A stretch of DNA of 13,339 nucleotides, from positions 1 to 13,339 of the forward strand of contig JBBSYL010000037.1 of assembly GCA_038045265.1 (NCBI GenBank), written 5' to 3'. A program made the translations under genes and the position numbers. Positions 1 to 8,277 of this stretch are shown here, in pieces; position 1 is the stretch's first letter; each line of letters begins with the position of its first letter. A model generated the notes under the pieces. That model was given only the letters and a program-made list of their open reading frames with translations. It was not told the origin of the DNA and made no database searches. This DNA is from SICV01 sp038045265. GTDB lineage: Archaea > Nanobdellota > Nanobdellia > Pacearchaeales > GW2011-AR1.

Positions 1-73
1 GTATTAAAGAAAGAGAGTTATTTAAACTTTACTAAGTTATTTTGCGGTAAGTCCTAAAAGACTCTATGCACAA

Positions 74-214
74 ATGAGAGTTACGAAACCTCAAGGCGAA
101 ACTTCCACCACTTCCATAATAAAACCCTACTCTCTTCCCATTTCTCCAATAGTAGATGAAGAAGAACGCAAACCCTATGACCATATAATAGGCAGATGCA
201 AAAGAAGAAATTAA
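74..214 (+). CDS. Doubtful small ORF, 46 codons, hypothetical
   Basis: An ATG at 74 opens a 46-residue frame ending in TAA at 212-214, directly abutting the stop of tyrS on the other strand. The predicted peptide is polar and rich in Ser, Thr, Pro, Lys and Arg, with no recognisable domain, signal peptide or membrane segment. A weak TATA-like stretch (TTTAAACT, 21-28) lies about 50 bp upstream, so any transcript would need a leader of roughly 24 nt, and I see no convincing Shine-Dalgarno sequence. It could be a real small gene or a chance frame filling the convergent gap. I do not recognise it. Confidence 0.25.
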   Translation: MRVTKPQGETSTTSIIKPYSLPISPIVDEEERKPYDHIIGRCKRRN

Positions 215-1324
215 TTATCTTGTTATAGTGTATTTCTTAACTTCTTCATATAACTCTTTAGCTTTCTTATCCTTTTCAAAATATTCTCTTACTGGTTTTA
301 TCATCTCATTAAGATATTCAACAACTGCATTTTTCAAATCCATTGGATGCAATTCTCCGGATTCATATGCTCTTACAAGATCTGAGTAATCTGCATTTAA
401 GTTTCCACCATATTTCTTATCTCTTTTTATCACTATTTTCTCATATCTCTTCATAATAAGATATTTCAAATAATCAAACAAGGGATTGCCCTCAATAATT
501 TTTTCAGGACAATATGCTTTCCCTATTTTTCTCTTTATCTCAGCCTCCGTATCATGCATATATATGCAAGACTCGGGTTTACTTTTACTCATCTTACTTA
601 CAATTATTATTTCTTCTCTATTTGCTCCGGGCTGAACACCTTGTAGCCCCATTATCATATGATGCGATACAACTGCTGGCTTTCTCCAGTTTAGTTTTTC
701 AGCAACCTCCCTTCCTAAAACATTGGCTCTTCTCTGATCCAGTCCAAGTTGACATATATCTACATCAAGCTCAAATATATCTGAAACCTGCATACTTGGA
801 TAAAATAACTGCACAGTGCTTTGAACTTCTCCCTCTTTCCTACCCATAATTGTAGTAGCCCTTATGCTTCTATTCAGCGTAGTCTCTTTCGCTATTTTCA
901 ACACTCTGTCCCAATATTTTATCCCATCCATTCTTTCAGACGCCCAAATAACTTCTACTTTATCAATATCTACTCCACACGCCTTCCAAACTTCTATAAA
1001 ATACTCTCCAGCTTTTCTTATTCTCTCCATGTCTCCTCCAAGTTTATTATTAATAAATGCAAAATAATCTGCCAGCCATAATTTAAAATGAATTCCTGCC
1101 TTTTGCATTAACTTCAAATTCTCGGCTCTAAGTAAACCAAATGGGATATGTGCTAACCCACTAGGTTCAAACCCGTCATATGCAATAAGTTTCTTTCCAG
1201 AAGCCAACATCTCCCTTATTTCATCCTCTCCTATAATCTCTCCCCCATCAGCAACTTGTCTAATAAGTTCCATTCTCTCATCAACACTTAATACTTTCTC
1301 AACTTTCTTCTTTTCCTTCACCAT
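215..1324 (-). CDS. tyrS: Tyrosine--tRNA ligase, archaeal type
   Basis: Class I aminoacyl-tRNA synthetase that charges tRNA-Tyr in the cytoplasm. I use the ATG at 1324 (369 aa) rather than a TTG three codons upstream, because a TATA-like element at 1344-1353 is centred about 25 bp before that ATG, which fits a leaderless mRNA. In this numbering the HIGH signature is HIPF at residues 59-62 and KMSKS is at 244-248. The tyrosine pocket reads AYDGFEPSG near residue 49 and YPSMQVSD near 175-182, followed by GLDQRR. The Tyr/Gln/Asp spacing of YPxMQVxD matches the substrate-binding set of the Methanocaldococcus TyrRS and argues against TrpRS. A C-terminal helical region follows KMSKS. Length and motifs look intact. 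The gene is divergent from the OB-fold-like gene starting at 1366. Confidence 0.96.
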   Translation of the reverse strand: MVKEKKKVEKVLSVDERMELIRQVADGGEIIGEDEIREMLASGKKLIAYDGFEPSGLAHIPFGLLRAENLKLMQKAGIHFKLWLADYFAFINNKLGGDMERIRKAGEYFIEVWKACGVDIDKVEVIWASERMDGIKYWDRVLKIAKETTLNRSIRATTIMGRKEGEVQSTVQLFYPSMQVSDIFELDVDICQLGLDQRRANVLGREVAEKLNWRKPAVVSHHMIMGLQGVQPGANREEIIIVSKMSKSKPESCIYMHDTEAEIKRKIGKAYCPEKIIEGNPLFDYLKYLIMKRYEKIVIKRDKKYGGNLNADYSDLVRAYESGELHPMDLKNAVVEYLNEMIKPVREYFEKDKKAKELYEEVKKYTITR

Positions 1325-1337
1325 TCCAAGCAAACAC

Positions 1338-1353
1338 TAAAATACTTTAATAA
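1338..1353. promoter_or_regulatory. Overlapping divergent TATA elements for tyrS and the 1366 gene
   Basis: Only 41 bp separate the two start codons. On minus, TTATTAAAGT (1344-1353) is centred about 25 bp from the tyrS ATG. On plus, TAAAATAC (1338-1345) is centred about 25 bp from the ATG at 1366. The two boxes touch, so TBP binding for one gene may exclude the other. The assignment is by position and A/T content only; the plus-strand box is a weak match. Confidence 0.5.
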
Positions 1354-1365
1354 CCTTTCCAATCA

Positions 1366-1686
1366 ATGCGAAAGCTCTCTTTCATTCTCGCATTTGTTGG
1401 TCTTTTTGCACTTATCTCTATCTTGGTCTTCCAAGAACCATTAGAAATAACTTCAGAAAAACAATTAACCTCCCTTATTCAAAACCAGCTAGTTTTAGTT
1501 TCTGGCAAAGTTATAAAGCAAACCCAATATACAGATATAATTACACTAAAACTCAATAATAATATAACTTTAACCTATTCAGGGAAACATCAAAACTTTC
1601 TAAATAGCAATATTTCATCAATAGGGCTCTATGATAATTTTCAATATCCTAAAATAAAAATTTTGGAGATAAGATATGGTCCTTGA
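1366..1686 (+). CDS. Membrane-anchored OB-fold-like hypothetical protein
   Basis: A 106-residue protein with one hydrophobic N-terminal segment (about residues 5-22, preceded by Arg-Lys), which should act as a signal anchor. The rest is beta-rich with alternating hydrophobic residues. The pattern around residues 42-50 (LVLVSGKVI), then a strand near 57-63 and a closing strand near 97-104, resembles the small OB folds of the tRNA-anticodon/RecJ-like class. That fold call is inference from strand pattern, not a firm family match. The gene overlaps the permease gene downstream by 11 nt and carries that gene's Shine-Dalgarno inside its own 3' end, so the two are probably translationally coupled. 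No catalytic residues are apparent and I do not know its function. Confidence 0.7.
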   Translation: MRKLSFILAFVGLFALISILVFQEPLEITSEKQLTSLIQNQLVLVSGKVIKQTQYTDIITLKLNNNITLTYSGKHQNFLNSNISSIGLYDNFQYPKIKILEIRYGP

Positions 1687-2884
1687 ACTAATATTCGCCA
1701 TTCTTCTAGGCGTTTTAGCTGGTACTCTTACTGGCTTAATACCTGGAATCCATATAAATTTAATAGCCTCCATTCTTCTTGCCTCACTTTCCCTCCCATT
1801 CATTTCCCACATTAGTCCAATTATTCTTGTTATTTTTATAGTTGCAATGTCAATCACTCACACTTTCATCGATTTCATTCCCAGCATCTACCTTGGCGCT
1901 CCAGATGAAGATTCCTTCCTATCCATCCTTCCAGGCCACCAATTCATGCTCAAGGGTCTCGCCCATTCTGCATTCATACTAACATTATATGGTTCTCTTC
2001 TTGCTCTTCCTGTAATAATTCTGTATACTCCCATTTTCATTAAATTTCTCCCTTTTCTTTTTACATCAACAAAATCTGCTATGCCTTACATCCTAATTTT
2101 CCTCTCCATCTATTTGATTTTAAGAGAAGAAAATCTCGCTACAGGTTTCATTAGCTTCTCTCTTGCAGGTTTCCTCGGTCTTCTAACTTTTAATCTTCCA
2201 GTTAAAGAGCCCCTGCTCCCTATGCTTTCTGGATTATTTGGTCTCTCTTCTCTTATCCTCTCTCTTAATGCCCGCAATCTTCCTAGAAAACAAATTCTTC
2301 AGCCGTTAAAATATATAAAAATTGAAAAAAGAGAATTCATCAAATCTCTCTCCGCCTCCATATTTATTGTCCCTTTCTTTTCCTTTCTTCCAGGCATCGG
2401 ATCAGGCCACGCCTCATTAATAAGTTCCGAACTATTCAATCTAAAAGAAAAGTCTTTTCTTTTCCTTAATGGTGCGGCCAACACAATAATTATGGGTCTT
2501 TCTTTCATAACTGTCTACTCAATTGGAAAAACAAGAACTGGGTCTGCGGCAGCCACAAAAGATATTCTTGATAATATAACTTTGGACAATCTTTTTCTTA
2601 TTATTTTAGCAATAGTCATTGTATCTATCATTTCATTCATCCTTGGAATTTATCTTTCTAAGCTCACTGCAAAATTCATAAATAAAATAAATTATCGTAT
2701 TTTAACAATATCTGTAATTGCCATCTTAATATTAGTCAATCTCCTCTTATCAAACTGGCTGGGTCTCCTAATCCTCTTAACCTCCTCCGTATTGGGAATC
2801 TTTACAGTTCTGAGTAGATCAAGAAGAACTAACCTCATGGCCTCTTTAGTAGTGCCTGCAATAGTCTATTATTTAAGCTCCTGA
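1676..2884 (+). CDS. TctA-family membrane permease (archaeal COG1784-like)
   Basis: A 402-residue polytopic membrane protein with roughly ten hydrophobic segments. Residues about 13-30 carry the TctA-type motif GTLTGLIPGIHINL, and a second copy of the PGI motif (FLPGIGSGHASL) sits near 237-248, fitting the two-repeat build of this family. The segment GAPDEDSFLSILPGH near residues 74-88 is also typical of the archaeal branch. Bacterial TctA proteins are the permease of tripartite tricarboxylate transporters and are near 500 aa; archaeal members are shorter and their substrate is unknown. I see no TctB or TctC partner here. GGAG at 1665-1668, 7 nt before the ATG, supports this start. The 3' end overlaps the convergent nucleotidyltransferase gene by 16 bp. 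The coding strand is pyrimidine-rich, as expected for a Phe/Leu/Ile/Ser-rich protein. Confidence 0.85.
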   Translation: MVLELIFAILLGVLAGTLTGLIPGIHINLIASILLASLSLPFISHISPIILVIFIVAMSITHTFIDFIPSIYLGAPDEDSFLSILPGHQFMLKGLAHSAFILTLYGSLLALPVIILYTPIFIKFLPFLFTSTKSAMPYILIFLSIYLILREENLATGFISFSLAGFLGLLTFNLPVKEPLLPMLSGLFGLSSLILSLNARNLPRKQILQPLKYIKIEKREFIKSLSASIFIVPFFSFLPGIGSGHASLISSELFNLKEKSFLFLNGAANTIIMGLSFITVYSIGKTRTGSAAATKDILDNITLDNLFLIILAIVIVSIISFILGIYLSKLTAKFINKINYRILTISVIAILILVNLLLSNWLGLLILLTSSVLGIFTVLSRSRRTNLMASLVVPAIVYYLSS

Positions 2885-3264
2885 ACATCTTTTTTCAAAG
2901 AAAAAATATAATCTGCCACTTCAGGAGGTACGGCTTTTTCAGTTCCATTTCTCACATTAGTTCCAGAGATACCCTTTACATGCTCTAGTACTTCAATAAA
3001 ATTAACTTCATATCCAACATTCCTCCCCACATTTATACTCTCTATATCTGGAATAGAAATAATCTTGACCTTACTTCCATAAACTCTTCTAATCATCTCT
3101 GTTCTTTCTTCTACATTATATGGATCTTTATCGCTAACCTCTGTTTCTCTTATAGCGATGCACACTTTCTTTCCCCTATTTAATGCTTCATCAATAATAT
3201 GTTTATGTCCATTATGAAAAGGTTGCCATCTTCCAATAAATAAAGCGTATTTTTCATTTTTCAT
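2869..3264 (-). CDS. Small HIGH-superfamily nucleotidyltransferase (NMN adenylyltransferase-like)
   Basis: A 131-residue protein of the cytidylyltransferase-like superfamily, which transfers a nucleotidyl group from an NTP to a phosphorylated substrate. The N-terminus reads FIGRWQPFHNGHKHII, with HNGH at residues 17-20 as the (H/T)xGH nucleotide-binding motif. The motif ISGTNVR at residues 99-105 matches the second signature (ISxTxxR). DPYNVEERTEMI at 48-59 is also usual in the group. The best guess is nicotinamide-nucleotide adenylyltransferase (NAD synthesis), but archaeal NadM is nearer 170 aa, so another substrate is possible. It is the last gene of the cdc6-polB-polC operon, starting 1 nt after the polC stop. 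AGGTGA on the minus strand at 3277-3282 may be its Shine-Dalgarno, with a long spacing of 12 nt. Confidence 0.8.
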   Translation of the reverse strand: MKNEKYALFIGRWQPFHNGHKHIIDEALNRGKKVCIAIRETEVSDKDPYNVEERTEMIRRVYGSKVKIISIPDIESINVGRNVGYEVNFIEVLEHVKGISGTNVRNGTEKAVPPEVADYIFSLKKDVQELK

Positions 3265-3265
3265 T

Positions 3266-6200
3266 TTAAAACAAAGTCACCTGTTTCTCTTTTTCCTTTC
3301 CAAAAATACTTTGAATATACATTTCAGTCAATTCTAAACTCTCTAGTAAATACGGTTCTACTTTATACTTCTTGGCCAAATCTAGTGCAGGTTGCATATA
3401 CTTTAATATGCTTCCTTCTGAAATCGTAAAAATTATTCTCCCTCCGCATTTAGTGCACCTTCCAGTTAAAGGAGGTCTTCTATATTTATCATTACACCCC
3501 ACACATCTAAACCCTTGTTGTGAAAACTTTCTAAGATTGCCCCTAGTATCCCTTATAAAATGTCTCTCAATTATCAATCTTGCTACATCTCTCGTATCTA
3601 CTGCCCTGTTCTTCTCACAAAAGTCCATCATTTGTGCAACTTTTTCCTGCATACTTGGTAACAATTTATATGAAGAATTAATCACGCAATCATTTATATT
3701 TTTACAATTGTGTGTAAATGGTATATTTTCAAAAGGATTCTCTTTGTTTTTCAATCTATGCTTCATCATCTTTATCCCGTCAAATTCAGAACTATGTTTA
3801 CTCTGCTCTGCCGCCCTATAAAGTTCTAGGGGATACTGTTCAGCCTCAAAATCGAGAATCTGGTCGTCAACATCTCCAGCCCTTATTTGCGTATTCAAAA
3901 CCAATGGCGCATCCTGCGTTCCACCCCTATGCGCCGGCAGGAACTTTCTTGAAAAATTAATCAACATATCAAGCAAAAGCATTGATGCTGCCTCATCTCC
4001 ATCACAATCTCTTCTCATCGCAGCATGCATAAAAGGACTGGCCAACATTGTTTGAGTTTTACTAAATCCTATTATTCTTCCAACTGTTGTAGTACATATA
4101 TGGGGGGCAATATTTGCAACAAGCACCCCGATAATATCTTCTTTTTTAGTTGCTTTGAAATATCTTTCCAATTTATAAAGCTTCTCAAGCTCATCATCTA
4201 CAAATTGTGTAATCTTAAAGAACACATCATCCGCCCTCTCATCTTGCGTTTCAGGACAACTAGGTAGTATAACATCGTGTGGAAACATTTCCAATATCTG
4301 CTCATTATCTTCCAACGCTTTTCCAAAAATATCTTTTTCATATCCTAGCTCTTTTAATTTTTGAATGCTTGTCCCTATTTCTTTTGGTTTGAAATGAGTA
4401 ATCGGAGCTTCCTGCATATCATACCTTATTGTGCCATCTTTGTTTACATTTAGATTATACTTTGCTCTTAACAATCCCTTAGCAAGATGTTCGCAACTAT
4501 GGTCTGCATTGCTGGTCCCCCTTACCCCTTTTACAACCGGGATTTCATCACCAGAAATTCTAAGCATTTTCTTAGCCTCATCAAAATATTTTCTTATATC
4601 TATTCTTCTTCTCATATAACTATCTAATTTTCTTTCACCATTATCCTCAGTATATATCTTATCTTCTGCTCTAGAATAATATTCTTTAACACACGTACTT
4701 TCACACTTCATGCACGTTGGATATATATTCTCTTCCTTACATTTAGTGCATCTGAAAAGAGGAAATTCTCCATAAATACTCCCCACATCATAGGCTGCTT
4801 GAAAACTTCTCAATCTTCCTCCTTCTTCTCCAACAGGAAACATTACATGTGGACTTCCTATTAATTTCCTTAGCTTTGACTTCTCTGGTTTACCCATTCT
4901 CGCACCGATAAATGTTCCAGATTTATCTTTTATTTTGACGCTACTTATTTCATTCAAAACTTTCAAGACTTCTCCTTCAGATATTTTTTTACTTAATAAA
5001 TTAATTTGTTCTTCTATATCAGAATAATAGTCTATTCCTAAGTTGCACAACAAAGCTTTTGCATCACCTCCCTTTACAATAACATTTTCTATCACCACAT
5101 CATGCTCGCATCCAATTAACTCTAAAGCCCTTTTACCTTTGACAAATCTCTCTCTATCTGTTTGTGTATTGGGCAATATTAATTTATTATCTATAAATTT
5201 TGCCCTAGCTATCCAATCAATAAGTCCCAAAAGTTGATTATAATCTATCTCTCTCCAATAATATATCCACCTTGGATGTAGGGGAATATCATATTTTCTA
5301 CTGATCTCCAGTGCATCTTCAAAATTAACCTCAAACTTATTTATAGTTTCGGTCCTTTTCACATCTTTTTCCTTAAGATCTAAAATCCACCACTCTTCAA
5401 CATACCCTGGTTTCAATAATTCATAATTTCTATTTAGCACATCCCCATAAGGAACAAGCAAATCTCCCAAATAGATTACCTCACTTACCTCTCTATAAAC
5501 TTTCTTTCCTTCCTCAAAACATTCTATTCTTTTTACACTTCCATTTTTCATTTTAACAATTGGGCCATCCATCTCATCACATACCCCAACAACACAACCT
5601 TTAGTCGGTTTTTCAATTTTCAACTGGGTTCCAAAAGCAATAAACGAATTAGATATTGCCATCGTTCCTGGGTGTACTGCATTCGCTGAAAAACCACTCG
5701 TCCTGGTTCTTCCATATCTAAACCTAAAACTCCCCGATTTAGAAGGATGTCCGAAAACAGGTCTGCCCGCCACTAAATCTTTTATGTACACTGGGATATT
5801 ATCTGCACTTCCGCCTTTTGCTTTTTTCTTATACTTATCAAGATATTCTTGTAAAAATTCCCACCCAGTACATTTTAGTCCATTTGCCTGGGCTTTTTTC
5901 AAAAGCCTGAATCCCTTTTGTGCTTTTTGTGCCAATCCTTCTGAGAATATCAAACACATGCCCCCCCTTATAAAATTAGTTTCTATTCTCTCCAGATCTT
6001 TGTAATTTGAAACTTCTCTGCTTTCACTCGGCTCGCCTGTTATTTGTATGGGGATATTTTTCGCCAAAAAAGTTATCTCATTCTCTGTAGGCAAATATTG
6101 TAAATTGTTTATCCTTTCATGATAATCATAATTCTCTGTGACATATCTTTTAACTTCTTCTTCTGTTGGATCATATTTAGCATATCCAAAAGTCTCCCTT

Positions 6201-6700
6201 AAATAATCTATAAGCATCAACACCATGCACGCCGCAGTAGTTCCTGCGCTTCTTATTGGACCAGAAAAATATGCTTTAAAATATTCTTTTCCCTCTCTTG
6301 TTCTGCCCAATTTTAGTTCTGTATATCCTTCGAGAGGGCTTGAAACTACCCCCAGAGTTATATACGCAAATCCCACCCTAACCCCTGCGTCTATTGCTTG
6401 CAACAAGCTCTCAAATTTACAAAACCTTTCTCTGGCAATTTCTTCTGCAATCTTAAAAGCGACTGTCGCTTCAAGCGCCCCATATTCCTTTTCCAATTCT
6501 TCAATTTTATCTACTATCTTTTTATCTAACTGTGGATAAATTGTAGAAATTAACCCTACTGCCTTTTCAGCGAGAGTCATCGCAATAGGCGTCTCAACCT
6601 TGCTCACTGGATCCAATCCCTTTGCCCTCGCCCTATTTGCAACAGCTATTTGCTCCTCAACTTTCTTTTGTATCATTTCAAAGTATTGTTCAGTATTCAT
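3266..6700 (-). CDS. polC: DNA polymerase D (Pol II) large subunit DP2, catalytic
   Basis: Catalytic subunit of the archaeal replicative polymerase D, which works with DP1, PCNA and the replisome. I choose the ATG at 6700 (1144 aa), whose ATGA overlaps the DP1 stop, over a GTG three codons upstream. The double-psi barrel catalytic motif RRDCDGDE has its acidic residues at D898, D900 and D902. Two Cys4 zinc motifs are visible: C651, C654, C663, C666 (CTKC/CMKC) and C1066, C1069, C1082, C1085 (CVGC/CTKC). The downstream HRGGTQDAPLVLN block is also typical. The protein ends in QVTLF, resembling a short PCNA-interacting (PIP) motif. It is shorter than the roughly 1260-residue Pyrococcus protein and has no intein. 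No frameshift is seen. Confidence 0.97.
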   Translation of the reverse strand: MNTEQYFEMIQKKVEEQIAVANRARAKGLDPVSKVETPIAMTLAEKAVGLISTIYPQLDKKIVDKIEELEKEYGALEATVAFKIAEEIARERFCKFESLLQAIDAGVRVGFAYITLGVVSSPLEGYTELKLGRTREGKEYFKAYFSGPIRSAGTTAACMVLMLIDYLRETFGYAKYDPTEEEVKRYVTENYDYHERINNLQYLPTENEITFLAKNIPIQITGEPSESREVSNYKDLERIETNFIRGGMCLIFSEGLAQKAQKGFRLLKKAQANGLKCTGWEFLQEYLDKYKKKAKGGSADNIPVYIKDLVAGRPVFGHPSKSGSFRFRYGRTRTSGFSANAVHPGTMAISNSFIAFGTQLKIEKPTKGCVVGVCDEMDGPIVKMKNGSVKRIECFEEGKKVYREVSEVIYLGDLLVPYGDVLNRNYELLKPGYVEEWWILDLKEKDVKRTETINKFEVNFEDALEISRKYDIPLHPRWIYYWREIDYNQLLGLIDWIARAKFIDNKLILPNTQTDRERFVKGKRALELIGCEHDVVIENVIVKGGDAKALLCNLGIDYYSDIEEQINLLSKKISEGEVLKVLNEISSVKIKDKSGTFIGARMGKPEKSKLRKLIGSPHVMFPVGEEGGRLRSFQAAYDVGSIYGEFPLFRCTKCKEENIYPTCMKCESTCVKEYYSRAEDKIYTEDNGERKLDSYMRRRIDIRKYFDEAKKMLRISGDEIPVVKGVRGTSNADHSCEHLAKGLLRAKYNLNVNKDGTIRYDMQEAPITHFKPKEIGTSIQKLKELGYEKDIFGKALEDNEQILEMFPHDVILPSCPETQDERADDVFFKITQFVDDELEKLYKLERYFKATKKEDIIGVLVANIAPHICTTTVGRIIGFSKTQTMLASPFMHAAMRRDCDGDEAASMLLLDMLINFSRKFLPAHRGGTQDAPLVLNTQIRAGDVDDQILDFEAEQYPLELYRAAEQSKHSSEFDGIKMMKHRLKNKENPFENIPFTHNCKNINDCVINSSYKLLPSMQEKVAQMMDFCEKNRAVDTRDVARLIIERHFIRDTRGNLRKFSQQGFRCVGCNDKYRRPPLTGRCTKCGGRIIFTISEGSILKYMQPALDLAKKYKVEPYLLESLELTEMYIQSIFGKEKEKQVTLF

Positions 6701-8277
6701 TTTGTCCACTTCCCCATTTCTTCATCATCTACAAAATCAAAAATCCTTAATTCCCTTGTCTTCAGGTTCAAGACAGTTACCTTCCCAGGTTCTGTCATAT
6801 TGCCAACTTTTTCTTCATACGGTGTTTGCGCCTGCCAGCAACTGCTAGTTACAATCAACACCCCATTATATGTATCAATATCGTTCCTGTGCACTTCTCC
6901 AGTACATAATACATCTGGAACTTCGCTTATTACCATTGGATCTTTCTCTGCATTTGGAATATAAATTACCGAAGAATGTGTCGGAGCCAAATGTCTTCTT
7001 TTCAACATATGTCTTACAGCCTTAGCAGGACATTTGTGTGCTTTCATATTTCTCAGTTCTGGAATCTCGCTTATGAGATTATGTATACTTGCCCCATGAT
7101 ACATTAGCACATTAAACTCTTTTTCTTTTTCTATAAGTTTTACAAGGGAGGGATTGGTCACTAATATGAGGTTTTCTATATCATAAAGCGCAAGGGCATA
7201 TTTTTTTCCTATAATTGGTTGTGGCTCTGCCACTCTAACTGCATCGTGTTGCCCAGGACACATAAATATAGTCACATCTTCAGGTAATTTCTTAAGGTAT
7301 GATGCGAGAAGTTTATACTGCTCCTCCATACTTTTCATTTTAAGTAAATACTCTTGCCCGGGAAATATACCTACACCATCAACATTATCGCCAATTATAA
7401 ACAAAAACTTTATTTTTTTAGCAGTTTCATCCTTGCTGTTCATCCACTCAAGAAAATTATTCATACTTCTTTCGAGGTGTCTTTCACTTCCTGCATGTAT
7501 ATCTGAAATAAAAGCGATGCATGCCTCTTCCTCAAACTTCTTCTTTTCATGTATAAAGGCATCTGGAAAATATATTTCATGCGCAAAAAGAATATCTTTG
7601 TTCCCTGAAGCTTTCACTGCAACAACGTCATCTAACTGCATCTCATCAGCCGATTCAAAAACCTCTTTCCTATCCGGCTTCACAAGCACATTTATTTTAC
7701 CTGTCAAATCTTCCAACGTAAGTATAAGATTCCCATTTTTTGTTATTCTTTTCTCAGATAATATCCCTATAATACTCAACGTTTTCCTTTCACTCGATAT
7801 CTTATTTATAGCAATTAAACTAGTTAGATTCGGTCTTTGTAATAATATCTTCTGTAATTGTTGGTACCTTGCTCTAAAATGTTTTGAAAAATCCTGGACC
7901 TCTAATTTTTTATCTGTCTTCGTATCTGGACAAAATATTTTATAAGTTATCCTGCTCTTTTCACTTACCTCTCTCTTCTGATTGCTCTCCGCACTCGCCT
8001 TCTCTTTATATATTTCGATTGTAAAACCAAATTTGACAAAAATTCTTTCTATCTCTCCTTTCTTATCTATCGAAAGACCCTCAACAAATTTCTGTACTCC
8101 TAGCATATTATCTTTAAGGAGGGATTTTGTAATTATCTTCTTACCAGATAATTGTACTAGTTTTTCTAAAAAATTACTTGCAACACTCGAGTCTCCAAAA
8201 CTCTCGAGAATATCAATAACTTCTTTCTCAAGTAAAACTCCTTTTTCTCTTATAACTTTCAAAATCTCCGGATTCAT
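6697..8277 (-). CDS. polB: DNA polymerase D (Pol II) small subunit DP1, exonuclease-type
   Basis: Small subunit of polymerase D, 526 aa. The N-terminal 150 residues are helical and charged. An OB fold follows at about 165-245 (LSIIGILSEKRITKNGNLIL and onward), then a calcineurin-like phosphoesterase domain that in the family gives Mre11-like 3'-5' proofreading. Visible metal motifs are D259-I-H261, GD297NVD300, GQ343H344D345, H394 in YHGAS, and G460-E461-V462-H463. The usual GNHD reads GQHD here and the usual GHxH reads GEVH, so two expected metal ligands are changed. WQAQTPY near the C-terminus is a DP1 hallmark. The start ATG overlaps the cdc6 stop (TAATG) and has a strong GGAGG Shine-Dalgarno 4 nt upstream (minus strand, 8282-8286). 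The stop overlaps polC as ATGA. Confidence 0.96.
   Translation of the reverse strand: MNPEILKVIREKGVLLEKEVIDILESFGDSSVASNFLEKLVQLSGKKIITKSLLKDNMLGVQKFVEGLSIDKKGEIERIFVKFGFTIEIYKEKASAESNQKREVSEKSRITYKIFCPDTKTDKKLEVQDFSKHFRARYQQLQKILLQRPNLTSLIAINKISSERKTLSIIGILSEKRITKNGNLILTLEDLTGKINVLVKPDRKEVFESADEMQLDDVVAVKASGNKDILFAHEIYFPDAFIHEKKKFEEEACIAFISDIHAGSERHLERSMNNFLEWMNSKDETAKKIKFLFIIGDNVDGVGIFPGQEYLLKMKSMEEQYKLLASYLKKLPEDVTIFMCPGQHDAVRVAEPQPIIGKKYALALYDIENLILVTNPSLVKLIEKEKEFNVLMYHGASIHNLISEIPELRNMKAHKCPAKAVRHMLKRRHLAPTHSSVIYIPNAEKDPMVISEVPDVLCTGEVHRNDIDTYNGVLIVTSSCWQAQTPYEEKVGNMTEPGKVTVLNLKTRELRIFDFVDDEEMGKWTK

Noticed and set aside
1..73. RNA gene or C/D-box sRNA at the left edge
   Set aside because: I found no matching C and D boxes or stable fold; only a weak TATA-like stretch at 21-28.
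3372..3821. Long plus-strand frames opposite polC, polB and cdc6
   Set aside because: They mirror strongly conserved minus-strand genes, show no domains and have no promoters; they are shadows.
3266..6700. An intein in DP2, common in archaeal polymerase genes
   Set aside because: The protein is continuous through the catalytic DGD region with no splicing motifs, and it is shorter than standard DP2.
6701..6709. GTG at 6709 as the polC start
   Set aside because: The ATG at 6700 forms a classic ATGA overlap with the polB stop and is the more likely start.
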